In this document: piece after piece, positions 35,661 to 47,146 of the stretch | Layout of the letters: the number at the start of each line of letters is the position of its first letter | Position numbering within the stretch: position 1 is the stretch's first letter | From: Eunapius fragilis | Taxonomy: Eukaryota; Porifera; Demospongiae; Spongillida; Spongillidae | Reading direction: 5' to 3' | NCBI GenBank assembly: GCA_963681505.1 | Contig: OY811987.1 | Coordinates: 743,201-807,200 of the forward strand | DNA length: 64,000 bases | The notes under the pieces: model-generated | What the model was told of the DNA's origin: nothing | The model's database searches: none | What the model saw: only the letters and a program-made list of their open reading frames with translations | Made by a program: the position numbers and the translations under genes

Positions 35661-36033
35661 GGATATTGGAGGTGAACTTCCATGATGGGTGTGGTGGCCT
35701 TTCTCTCAATGTTCGTGTGGTTAGATCTATTCAAGCCATATATGTACTAGGTAGCTGTATTACAGATAAACAAACTTGTTCAAATTATCATTATTATTTG
35801 ATTGTGTTATTGAACTTCCAGCTAATGTTTGGGTTCATTATATATTGTGCATGCATAAGCAACCTGCGTGTGTTGACACTCTTGTGCATAGCTGCAAATT
35901 CACAGGTAGACAAATTGTGATTGTGAATTGAAGGAAAATCAGAATCGAGAGAACGAACAGAACACAATGCCTGTTCACAGTTATGACTAACAGAGGAATT
36001 GGTTAATGGCAGGCAAGGATTGCTAAACAATGG

Positions 36034-37949
36034 CTATGTCTTCTTGAAGTTCTTCAGAATGGGGTAAATGTTGTGAAATGCCTCTATAATCTCTGTACGC
36101 TCCTTGGCACCTTTGGTGTGTGGTAAGTGTGAAAGGCTGTGAGCAGTGTGATAAATGCACTCACCTGTTAGCACGACCTTCCCTGATACAAAGATAAGCA
36201 GGACAATCCTTGGCTTCACCATTCTGTAGATCAGCCCAGGGAAAAGCTCTGGCTCGTAGCTGCAGCAACATTAAAATGGTACCACCATCATCATGCTACT
36301 GAGCCTGACCTTGAGAACTGTGAGTGCTGAACCACCAGGCCTTCCAGACGAATAGGAAATTTGACATCACAGCTCCCCACCATGTTCTGTATTTTGAACT
36401 CCATGAAACGTGCCTAGTGTTGGGGACAGGGGCAGTCAAAGTGAGGCAGTTACTACAAAGAGATCTTACCGGAAAGCCAAGCTTCTGTATGATCCTTGCA
36501 TATTTACGGGCAGCCAGTCTGGAAAGGTCTTCACTGCAATGTTCAAGCACCACACACACCACCACCATCAACGTGCACAAAGTTGATTTTTGAGTACATA
36601 TGGGTGTGGCTAGAATCAAACTTGCCTCTTTGCTCCTGTACACACCATCTTTCCAGAGCTGAATACCAGCGCTGTTGTCCTGGGGTCTCTGATACGCATG
36701 ATCACTGCGGCAAATCGCTACAACAAAATGATGCTAATGATTTGATCTTAATTTAATTACAGGATATAGTTACCAGCCCAAAGTGAAAATTACTATGTGG
36801 TCCAAACATTGGATATGCAATTGGTCCACCAATAACCAAGCACCACTGTACGGATCCACCAATAACTTGTAGCAATAACCACAATACAAGTCCACCAGTA
36901 ACTTGTAGCAATAACCACAATACGAGTTCACCAATAACTTGTAGCAATAACCACAATACGAGTCCACCAGTAACTTGTAGCAATAACCACAATACGAGTC
37001 CACCAATAACTTGTAGCAATAACCACAATACGAGTTCACCAATAACTCGTAGCAATAACCACTATACAAAACCAATAACTATATCAATCCACCGATAACT
37101 TGTAGCATTAGACCTAGGTCCATCAATAACCTAACCACTGAGTCCATCAATAACCTGCATCACTAACTAATTATATGGGTCAACACTAATCTGGACCATA
37201 TGATTAACCCCCATAACTTTTCCCATAGCCACTTCTATAATGTTAGTGCTGAGACATAAAGTGGGTACACCCAGGACGTTATGGTTCTGCCCCAGCCTAA
37301 TCCTCATTGTACCTGGAGTGCTCTAATTAGCATATTACCTTAGGATTGTACTCCGCATTTCTTGCATGGAGGGCAATCTTTTTGAGATCCAGTTTGCAGC
37401 CAAGATTTACCGTGGACACAATGTTCCTGCAGAGAGGCACAATTAGTTCCTTTTCTCGGCAACAACACGTGAAAACAAAACGCCTACTACAAGCTTAGAA
37501 TAGAGGGGTTTCTGAACCTAGTTACACGCATTATAATCCATAATTTTAAAAAAGCATATTTGCTCACTGCAACTGAGGTTCAATCCCGATACTCTCTGGA
37601 GTGACGCCAGCGGATGACAGCGGCGTGCGCGGCGACACAGGATTTGGATAGAGGCTCGCCGGGGAAGGCGCCGAAATTGAATGCAACAAGTGGTGCGATG
37701 GAGGAGCAGAAGGCGGAGGCATCAGGCTCGTTGGATTATTTAATGTAGGGGTAGGATGTTCACTGGGCGTCCGTGGAGGGATTTGTTGCTGCACATGCAC
37801 ACAAAAAGGGTCGACGAACTGAAAATGTTAAATTGGACATAACTGTTTCTCACATCCATGAAACGTGTCATTGGAGTCATGGGTTCATGAAGTGGTGAAG
37901 GCATGACCATGGCTGCTCCATGATGGACATCTCTGGACCCGCTCTCCAT
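36034..37949 (-). CDS. TBP: TATA-box-binding protein
   Basis: Eight exons with consistent phases encode 278 aa: 37949-37854, 37788-37568, 37426-37339, 36717-36626, 36533-36470, 36413-36310, 36259-36165 and 36110-36034. The N-terminal half is Pro/Ser/Thr-rich ([15 protein letters not shown]). The C-terminal core has both direct repeats of the saddle: [20 protein letters not shown] with [20 protein letters not shown], and [20 protein letters not shown] with [20 protein letters not shown]. It ends [12 protein letters not shown]. The protein nucleates TFIID and also serves Pol I and Pol III. Intron 4 has a textbook GC donor (AG then GCAAGT). Intron 3 carries a 36-bp minisatellite. The gene is divergent from BAZ1 with 236 bp between the start codons. 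Confidence 0.97.
36868..37075. repeat. 36-bp minisatellite, TBP intron 3
   Basis: Five to six copies of ATAACTTGTAGCAATAACCA plus CAATACGAGTCCACCA. All frames are open in the array, and both 100-codon minus frames here are repeat artefacts. Confidence 0.93.
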
Positions 37950-38185
37950 TCCTTTTATTCTAAACAACAAGACAGTGTTATTTATAACCAGGCGGATCAC
38001 GCGAGTGCACGAGATTGACTAATGACTGTAGTTAGTTAGCGGGGTAAGTGGCGCGAAAAGGAGGGAGTTGTGGGAGCAAAAGTTGATACATTCCCCTCTC
38101 TTTTCAGTTATTTTTTCGGCATTGCTGCATTTCGTAGAATCAGTCAAAACTATAACTTGCTGAATGCCATCACCGTTATAAAGGA
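37950..38185. promoter_or_regulatory. Bidirectional promoter TBP / BAZ1
   Basis: Between two divergent start codons. GGCGCGAAAA at 38050-38059 matches the E2F consensus (TTTSSCGC on the reverse strand). No TATA box is evident. Confidence 0.5.
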
Positions 38186-41100
38186 ATGCCCCTTCTTCAC
38201 AATGTGCCTTTCAAACCTGAGCCGCCTCCTAGTGATTTGAGGCCGGATGAAGAGGTGTTTTTGTGTCGTCCTACCCAGGAAGTATTCAGAGATTACGAGT
38301 AAGCAAGAACTAGTGCGCTAATTAGAAGTACATGTACATTTAAAAAGCATCAAGTTAGTATTAACATCTGATGACCCGCATAACTTGACGTAAGGTCACT
38401 TTTTAAATGATGTTTTCATTTCGCAGGAAGTTCTTCAATCGCTATTACCTTTGCAACAGCCTTGTGTGGACCTGTGAATACTCGGGCAAAAATGGTCTCA
38501 CCTATGTCCAGGCCGTCACCAGCGAGAAGGAAACAAAGTCCCTTCTAGATGCGATGCCCCTGTACTTTCAGCGAGCCATCCTTACCCTTGTCCACAATTC
38601 AGCACGCACCAACATGAAGGTGCTTGAAGATGAGATCATTGCCTTTTACCGTGAGAGGTTCATAGTGGGAGAGCACCTTGACCTGTCTCAGCCCACCACC
38701 AATGGCTGCAGGTGAATGTGTGTGTGTGTGTGCGTGTGTGTGTGTGTGTATGTGCACGCACTGCTGGTGTAATATCTCCCCCCCCCCCCCCCCCCCCCCC
38801 AAGTTTTCACACACTGATGTGTTATAATATGCTTAGCAAATTTTGATCTTATATATTTACATGTTTCTTTAATGCGTGTACACAGGTCCTCCTTACAGGT
38901 GCTGGTTTTAAATGTTATCCCGCCAGAATGTGATAAGGAGCCAGCTGCGCAGCCATTGTGCAAATCGCCCACTCAGCTGACCCCGTTGGTCGAGTGCACT
39001 GCAAGTGCAGCTGCTTGCACGCCCAACCTACACGAAACCACGCCCACCTCACAGGATGCTGCAGCTGCTCCTACTCCTTCCTTGCAGCAGAACGGTCTGC
39101 TTGACAATGCACACCTTCTGAAATCAGCAAACAGTTCGACCAAGAAGCGGTCGAGTGCAAAGTGGAGCGGCTTGCCCATCTCCCCAGAGGCCAGCTTGGA
39201 CCCATCCAAGTACCTGTACGTCGTCCAGGATGTAGCCTTGCCAGGCGCCGTGTCACAGGTACCAGCCAGCCAGCTGAGGTGAGTCCTTTATCTGATATCC
39301 CCTGCGTGAGCACCAAGTTTAGAAAGGCATTGTGCTTATCCAACAGTCGACCAAAGAGTGTTTTCACAAGGGAGAAAGTGAGGATATTTATGAAGAACAC
39401 TTTGTACAAGCCCAGCGATAGGCACCCAATCATGGTGAAGGTAAATACGACAAAATATTGAATGATGGATGATTAAGTTTTTTGTGTACCTCTCAGGATC
39501 AGTACGTTCAGAGGTTCTCACTTGGACCGTTGTCTCAGGACTTGACCAACGTACTTTCGTCTCCAACGCTAACCTCAGAGAAGAAGAGGAGTCTTGCTCA
39601 AGCAAGCCTGGACAATTTTTTCAGTCCTGGATCGGGTTCTGAGCCCAAGAGGCCAAAGTCTTTGACCACACCAGAGGGGTCATCTGGTAAAGCCAGAGGG
39701 TTGTCCACTAAAGTAGGGAAGCCAAAGAAAACGCCCAAAGGAAAAGGATTAGGCAAAGGAAAGAAGTTGAAATCTCAAAACCTTCTTAGCTCTGGTGACA
39801 TTGCAGGTGTGGGCAGCAGCACGCCAAAGATGAATGGACCCAAAACCCCACAGTCTTTCTCCGTTGGGAAGATGGAGGCACTGAAGGCTCTCAACAGAGC
39901 CAAGAAAATGAAGCAGTTGGATCTCAAGAGAAGCGTGCATAAGAGTGAGTCGTCTAAGCACATGACCGAAGTTGAGTGGCAGGAGATGCAGCAAAGAGTG
40001 GATGCATTGACGGTGGCACAGAAGCAGTCCAAGAAGGAGGAAAGGCTCCAGAAGCTGAGGAGGTTTCACGAAGTGAAGAGACAGGAGCGGATGAAGCAGA
40101 GGGAATTGATGAAGCCACGGGAAGATTTGCTATGCGAAGGCACCACAGTGAGTGTGAGCTGTTTTTATTTAATTTTTTAACCACCCGCTTTGCTTGACAA
40201 AACAATTGATCATTTTTATTTTTATTTTCTCCTTCAGCCATTGCCTGCTCCAGTTCCAGTGGTATCAAAGCTACCTAATGAGCTGTTTGGACAAACTGTT
40301 ATGGTGATGGAGTTTCTATACACATTTGGACCATTGTTCAATATCAAGGATTTCATTGCAGAGACCGTCACGTTTGGTAAGGTGTGAATGGTTGGGGCCA
40401 TATGAGTAAATGCTCTCTATGCAGCATAGTAAACTATTCAGTAGTACAGCACTTTTTAGACTATACAGTGGGGACAGCATTGATGAAGCATATTGCAATG
40501 GGACGGTCAAATTAAGCAGAAATATCATATTCATGCACTAATAGATAGCTTTTGTATCTGAGATAATTGACGTAAAGTTTTTCCCTAATTTAGAGCTTCA
40601 ATTTTTTCAAGTTACTTATTTAAACTCAATATTAATATTTTGGACTCAATTTGCTATCGTGTTTTTTTCCCACTGTAGTCAGGTTTCTATGGTTATGGTG
40701 TTTGAGGCATTTGTAACAATTTCTATGTTCTGTTCTCAAACTACACGATTCTTAAGTTTTTGCCCTTTTGTGTCAACATGCAGTAGCAAAAACGAACAGG
40801 GAAACAATTGAAGTGCTTTGCTTTGGAGTTCCATCACATGCTTTGCTAGCCAACCCCCCCCCCCCCCCCCTCCCCCTCCCCCTTTATAGAACATCGTTAT
40901 TTATTTGATTAAGTTCCTGATCACACACGCTTGCATTGATTTATTATTTTCTATTTACATCAGTATTTAATTTCCATTCTCAGGCCAGATGGAGTACGCG
41001 CTAACGTCTTGTGCACTGGACAGTCATTTATTTGACATCATAAAGTTCCTTCTGCAGACCATTTTTGCATATAAGGAAGAAGAACACGAATTTCATGTGG

Positions 41101-44100
41101 GCGTGGTTTCTAGTGAGAAGAAGTCCCTCCTTGAAACAGAAGGGAGTAAGAAGGTGGCCGAGGAGGTTAAAGTGAGTAAGGTAGAGATAGTAGATGGAGA
41201 AATGGCTCCGGTCACTCACATTGACTCGGATTTCAAAGTCAACGCTGAGGGAGAAACGAATGCGCAGTCTGATAAGAAGTTGGACGATGGTCATCTGAGT
41301 GAGGAAGAGGAGGAGGGAGATGAAGTGGTGGGCAAGAGGCTCGACAGGAGGCTGGACACCATCAAGGTGGCAGCAAGAGCGACAGCCAAGTGGTCTCTGG
41401 TGACTCAGTGTGCTTATCTCCACGAACTCATCCTGGACCCTTACACGTGTTCCGAGGTTCTGCGGCTCCACCTCTTGTCGAGTGGCGGGTACGCGGACTC
41501 AGGCGAGAAAAGTTGGTTTAGACATGCTCATCGCGGGGGGTACTCTGATGCCGATGACCCGGCTATTGAGCTTCAGTTGCAACGACCAGACATTCTGGCT
41601 AAACTTGGTCATACGGCAGTGTACGACCTCCAGCCTGCCGAGAAGCTGGCCGTGCTCTCCACCCTGTGCTCCCAGCTGCTCTCCTACTCCGTTGCCAGGG
41701 ACCACGTGGAGGTTGCTAGGGCGAGGGCAAAGAAGGCTAGGAGGACACTGAGGGAACTTTGCTTGGCTGAGGATAGGAGGAAGAAGGAAAGAGGGCAGAA
41801 GGGAAAGAAAACAAAACCGAAGAAGCAGAAAAAGGGGAAAAGGGAAAGGTTCGTTGCACCTGATGCTGTAATCTAGTTCTGTATGTACATCAGTAAACTA
41901 GTAAACTACTTCTATGTGGCAGTATACATCAGTAATCTAGTTCAGTATGTGCATCAGTAAAGTAATCATTATGAGTAGCTTTCTGTGCATAGTAGGAAAC
42001 CCATTGTTCTGGAGATGTAGTTAACAGTTGTTCAAAGCAATTATAAGTAGGTGGCCTTGTGTTCTAAACCATGGAAATACTCTGCAACTTGCACTGCAGG
42101 TCCATTTAAATACACTGGCGTGAAAATGTACGTTGCGGGCATTGCCACCATCACCTGTACGCTTACATATTGATATTTTGTTTTGTGCAAGTATTAATTG
42201 TTCTTTGTATTTAAACACTGGTAAAGTTATTTGCATCATCGTTCATTATTGTAAAAAAAATTTTTTAATCACCACAATGCCACTTCAAAGTTTGAAAGGA
42301 GAAGAGAAAGAGAAAGCAACTGGTCAAGGCACAGAGATAGCAGGGAATAACGAAACACCGAAAGGTCAGAGCAAAAGGGCTAGTCCCCAGGGCGTCATGT
42401 TGGACGCTGATACGGATGCAATAGGCAACTCCGTGGCAACTAAAGGTTCTCCTGTTGAACCAATTATCGCTGAAGATCCGATGGAAACTGAAGAAGAGCG
42501 AACAGCGAGGATTGAGCGGGAGATGGACAAATTGCATGCGGAGATCAATGCTGCTTCTGCTGTCTTACAGATTGTGCCGCTGGGAACTGACCGTTATCAC
42601 AGGAGGTACTGGGTGTTCACCTGCCTTCCTGGGCTGTACGTGGAACACAAGGTGGACGTTTCGGACGATGCAAAGATCTTGATTGATGAGGCCAATCGGC
42701 GAGTCAAGGCATCGCCTGATCTTGCAGTGGCAGCAGATAGTGACCTACCATATGGTATGCAGCCTTCTGGAAGTTCAACAACAACATCTGGGAGTCCCCT
42801 GGAGTGCACTTCGGCGGCAAACCCATCAAGTGATCAGGTCCAGTGGTCATGCTATTCCACTGAAGATATGGTCCAATCTCTCATTGCTGTTTTAAACCTA
42901 CGTGGCATAAGAGAACACGAGCTGAGGACAAAACTACTTGCTCAGAAGAGCAACATCATTCAGTTGCTGCCTAAGTGCCCGTTCCAATCTTCCCAAGTGT
43001 CAGGTACTGTTGAACCAGCAGGTACTGTTGAACCAGAACTTCCATCCTCAGTGACTGCCAATGGGGTATCTGAATGCTCTCCAAAGTCTGCAAATGAGTT
43101 TCTTGAACTCTATCTTAGAGAACAAATCTTGGACATTGAGGAGAAAATATATCTCGGTAATTTGGGCCATTTGAGAGACGTTGAAAACAGGTCGGATTGG
43201 CGAAGCACAATTGAAACCACCGGTGCAGCAGCTGCTGCTGCATCTAAAACTGAAGGTGGTGACAGTTTACAATTGACAAGTGCATCCACTGTTAAACAAG
43301 AACACAATCCTGAAGTCGTCCAACCTGTGAAGGAAATCACTGAGGATGGAGTTGTCGTGCCTGTTCCACCAGTGGTTGATCCATTGGAACAATTATCTAG
43401 GTCACTTCTCCAAGTGCAGGCAGGTATTGAAAAGAAGTACCTTATGCTACCTCTTGGAGTCGCAGTTGATGAGAAGCACAAGAGGGGAAGTAAAAAGGCT
43501 GACACAGTCAAGGATAGTGATCTTTGTCTTGAGCAGTGGAAGACTTCTTTAGCCAAGTCCACCAGCTATGCACAAATCTTTGTTCACCTGGCTACGTTGG
43601 AAAGAGCTGTCATGTGGAGCAGGTCTCTTATGAACGTGCGTTGCCGCATCTGCAGGCGCAAGGGTGGAGACGAGTACATGCTTCTCTGTGATGGGTGTGA
43701 CCATGGTTACCACATGTACTGCCTTCGTCCACCACTGGTAGATGTGCCCGAAGGAGACTGGTTCTGCTATGATTGCAAACCTCTCACCCCCAGCAAGACG
43801 AGGAAAAGGACTCAAAGAGTACCCATTATTGAAAATTCTAGCGAAAGTGAAGAGGAAGAGAAAGAAGAAGAAGAATACCGAAGTGAGGAAGAACAGAGTG
43901 GAGAACAGGATGTCTCTGATGAAGAAGGCGATGTAGCAACAAGAAAGCCAAGACGATCCAAGGCTTCTGATTCCGTGGAGGTTCGCCGATCGTCCAGGCT
44001 TCAGAACAGTGGTGAAAAAAAACCAGAGAGTAAACCCAAGAGCAGAGGCCCACGCAGGAGAGTATCCTTTGTGCCTGAGCCAAGTCCTTGTAGTAAATCC

Positions 44101-45575
44101 TCCTCTGGAGCTTCTCCACAGTTAGATAGCAACCAGGGTCGCAAGAGGCCAAGATCAGAACAGCTGCAAGCTTCGCCTTTCCTCACCAAGGCAGAGGGCA
44201 TTGTTGCTGCCATTATCGACCTCCGTTGTTCACAACCCATGTCAAAGAAAGCAACGTCTTCATATAGGCGAGAGCAACAGACACTGGAACTTCGGCTTTG
44301 TGAGGCTATCTGGGATGAAGTGAAGGGCCACCAAGATAGCTGGCCATTTTCAGGGCCAGTGAAGAAGAGAGAAGTAAGTCTTCCAGGTGTTTGAGAGAGT
44401 GAGAGAGGGGGGGGGGGGGGGGGGGGAAGGTTGTTTAGTTTGACCTGATATTTGCCCTGGTGTCTCTTCCACTGTTGTACACATTGCCCAACTACATAAC
44501 ATCTCCACCCACCTTATACCTCACTACATAACATCTCCACCCACCTTATACCTCACTACATAACATCTCCACCCACCTTATACCTCACTACATATCATCT
44601 CCACCCACCTTATACCTCACTACATAACATCTCCACCCACCTTATACCTCACTACATAACATCTCCACCCACCTTATACCTCACTACATATCATCTCCAC
44701 CCACCTTATACCTCACTACATATCATCTCCACCCACCTTATACCTCACCACATATCATCTCCACCCACCTTATACCTCACTGCATAACATCTCCACCCAC
44801 CTTATACCTCACTACATATCATCTCCACCCACCTTATACCTCACTACATATCATCTCCACCCACCTTATACCTCACCACATATCATCTCCACCCACCTTA
44901 TACCTCACTACATATCATCTCCACCCACCTTATACCTCACTACATATCATCTCCACCCACCTTATACCTCACAACATATCATCTCCACCCACCTTATACC
45001 TCACTACCTATCATCTCCACCCACCTTATACCTCACCACATATCATCTCCACCCACCTTATACCTCACTACATAACATCTCCACCCACCTTATACCTCAC
45101 TGCATAACATCTCCACCCACCTTATACCTCACTACATATCATCTCCACCCACCTTATACCTCACTACATATCATCTCCACCCACCTTATACCTCACTACA
45201 TATCATCTCCACCCACCTTATACCTCACTCTCTAAATGGATGCAACTATAACAGTTTGTGGAATTGACCTGCCTTTCTATTTCCTAGTTCCCTGATTATG
45301 CTGACATCATCACAGTGCCAATGGACCTGAAGACCATTAAGAACAAGCTGAACGCCAGAGAGTACGAAGGGTTGGACTATTTTCTTAGAGATATGGACCT
45401 CATCTTTAGCAACTGTCTGCTGTACCACAAGAGGCACTCTGAAGTTGGCAAAGCTGGTGTATCACTGAAGAGGTTCCTTGACAAGAGGTGCAGTGATCTG
45501 GGGCTACATGACCTCCAGCTTTCTGGAATTGATGTGGGCTCTCGAGTTAATCTGCGGTCGCAATCTGGGAACTAA
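38186..45575 (+). CDS. BAZ1A: BAZ1A/BAZ1B-type chromatin remodeler subunit (ACF1/WSTF)
   Basis: Nine exons with consistent phases encode 1,644 aa: 38186-38298, 38427-38711, 38886-39278, 39323-39440, 39497-40147, 40238-40376, 40984-41848, 42291-44373 and 45288-45575. Domains in order: WAC (starts MPLLHNVPF; LRPDEEVFLC; FFNRYYLCNSLVWTCEYSG) at about 1-110; Lys-rich coiled linker; DDT (LPNELFGQTVMVMEFLYTFG) at about 525-590; WHIM/WSD motifs, including DRYHRRYWVF; a C4HC3 PHD finger (CRIC, CDGC, GYHMYC, CYDC) at about 1305-1350; and a C-terminal bromodomain. Such proteins pair with ISWI ATPases to space nucleosomes. BAZ1A and BAZ1B cannot be told apart by eye; the symbol marks the group. In the bromodomain the acetyl-lysine Asn is His (NCLLYH). 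The exon 4 start depends on a 44-bp intron. Confidence 0.92.
44461..45232. repeat. 32-bp minisatellite, BAZ1 intron 8
   Basis: About 24 copies of CTACATAACATCTCCACCCA plus CCTTATACCTCA, with TAT/AAC variants. It separates the two halves of the bromodomain coding sequence. A run of about 20 G residues precedes it (44408-44426). Confidence 0.97.
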
Positions 45576-45749
45576 GTCTTGGGGAGTAGGCACTCACCTT
45601 TAATACAGCCACTGTTAAATACAGTTTTATGTTGTTCTTTTCCTCATACGTGTAAAAGGGATGTGTTGTCTGGAACAGACTGCATGACACCCCTGTGTTG
45701 CTTTTGTCATGACCACTTATCTATCATTTTACGCTCTGACCTCACAAAA

Positions 45750-45816
45750 CCATCGCGCATGCGCGACTTTGCGATGACGTTCTGACCGTACAATACCATC
45801 ACGCATGCGCGACTTT
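45750..45816. promoter_or_regulatory. Duplicated NRF1-like sites
   Basis: CGCGCATGCGCG (45754-45765) and ACGCATGCGC (45801-45810) sit in two copies of a block reading CCATC, palindrome, GACTTT. Spacing is about 46 bp. Possibly the promoter of a lost or non-coding transcript, or a distal promoter of the JAK gene. Confidence 0.35.
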
Positions 45817-46039
45817 TGAGCTAGCAATCGTCCGTCAAGTACTGTAGCATCCAAATTTATACTCATTTGCAATTTGCAAAGAATACAATAGTAAACCAAG
45901 ACATCTGAGTCATCGATCAATATGGCAGTTCAAACACTTCGCATGTAAGTGACAGACGTACGAGAGAAGTACGTACCGCAACTAATTAATATTCATAGAG
46001 ATAATGTTTGAATCGTGTATTAGCTTTTCGTGCATGCAT

Positions 46040-46520
46040 AAAATAAAATATATTAAGTGGCGTCCCTCAAAAGGGGGGGGAGGGGGGGCTAATCAAACAG
46101 AGGGGCGCCATGGGGGGGGGGGGGGGGGGGGGGTGGCTCTGACTAATCTATTAGGCATACAGCAATTTTAAGCAAATAAATTAATCACAGTATGGTACAG
46201 TAGGGTGTGAAATTATCCCTACACTATAAGTAGATTTGATGGTTCTATTCTTCTGGGGTGCATCTTGAGAAAGATCTCCACCGCTGTGTCGTAGTTTACT
46301 GGATGTGCGTAATGAATATTCATAAGTGCTAGCGAAGAAAGGCGTCTACAGCGGCGTAAGGTAGAAAAGTTTCTCTCGCAGGTGCAACTAGTAGTTGGAA
46401 GTGTGCAACCAATTTTTATCAAGCGGAAAATATTAGGAAAACGCTTTTCACCACATGACATCCAGAAAAGTCACCGTAGGCGACCGCTCGATGGGGAAAA
46501 GGGGGCCCCCCTCTCAACTA
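46040..46520 (-). mobile_element. hAT transposase remnant (C-terminal dimerisation part)
   Basis: The 80-codon minus frame 46461-46219 contains LPTTSCTCERNFSTLRRCRR and LALMNIHY, the end of the hAT dimerisation domain. G-rich stretches on both sides (46071-46132, 46495-46510) resemble the G/C-run ends of the element at 19944-20223. Only the 3' end of the transposase survives. Confidence 0.65.
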
Positions 46521-46862
46521 GTAATATTTATAGAGCTAGTTTTCTTGAATCGTATGAGTTTTTTCGTGCATAAATATAATTAGGGCATCGAAAGTCACAT
46601 TTTTTAATTTCAGCATCGATTCACTATCCAGATCAGCTGTCACTTTTTACATAAAAGTAATGATACCAATTGTCAATGAGTTTAACGGCCACGAACCATG
46701 CTGTTACGTATGATATGGACTCTGTTTAATTTTGTTTACGTGCACAAGTTACAACCATCACCCTTCACACACTCACGCGCGCACACACACACACACGCGC
46801 GCGCCCACACATTCGTCTGTGCTCCTCTCGGGTATCGCACTGAACTTCACGGAACCACCAGT

Positions 46863-47099
46863 ATGACTGCCGTAATGGTACCGCGCACGTATCCTAATTT
46901 AGCGTTGATAGTTAATTATGCACTTCCAATCAACAATCCCGTTCGCATCGCTGTGGCTCAGATGATCGGACACTTTAAGTTGGCAACGCGTAGAAGCGAG
47001 CGTCGAGGTACGGTCCACCTCATGGACAAACGGACCAAGTCCGACGTAAGCTGCGAGGAAGGAACGTCTGTGAAGGTAGGGTCACCCAAAAAAGGTTAC

Positions 47100-47146
<47 letters not shown>

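Larger units (their letters stand above)
45576..46862. other. Spacer between BAZ1 and the JAK gene
   Basis: Contains two NRF1-like palindromes, G-runs (46071-46132), a hAT fragment (46219-46461) and a short CA/CG repeat (46770-46805). I found no gene of its own. Confidence 0.5.
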
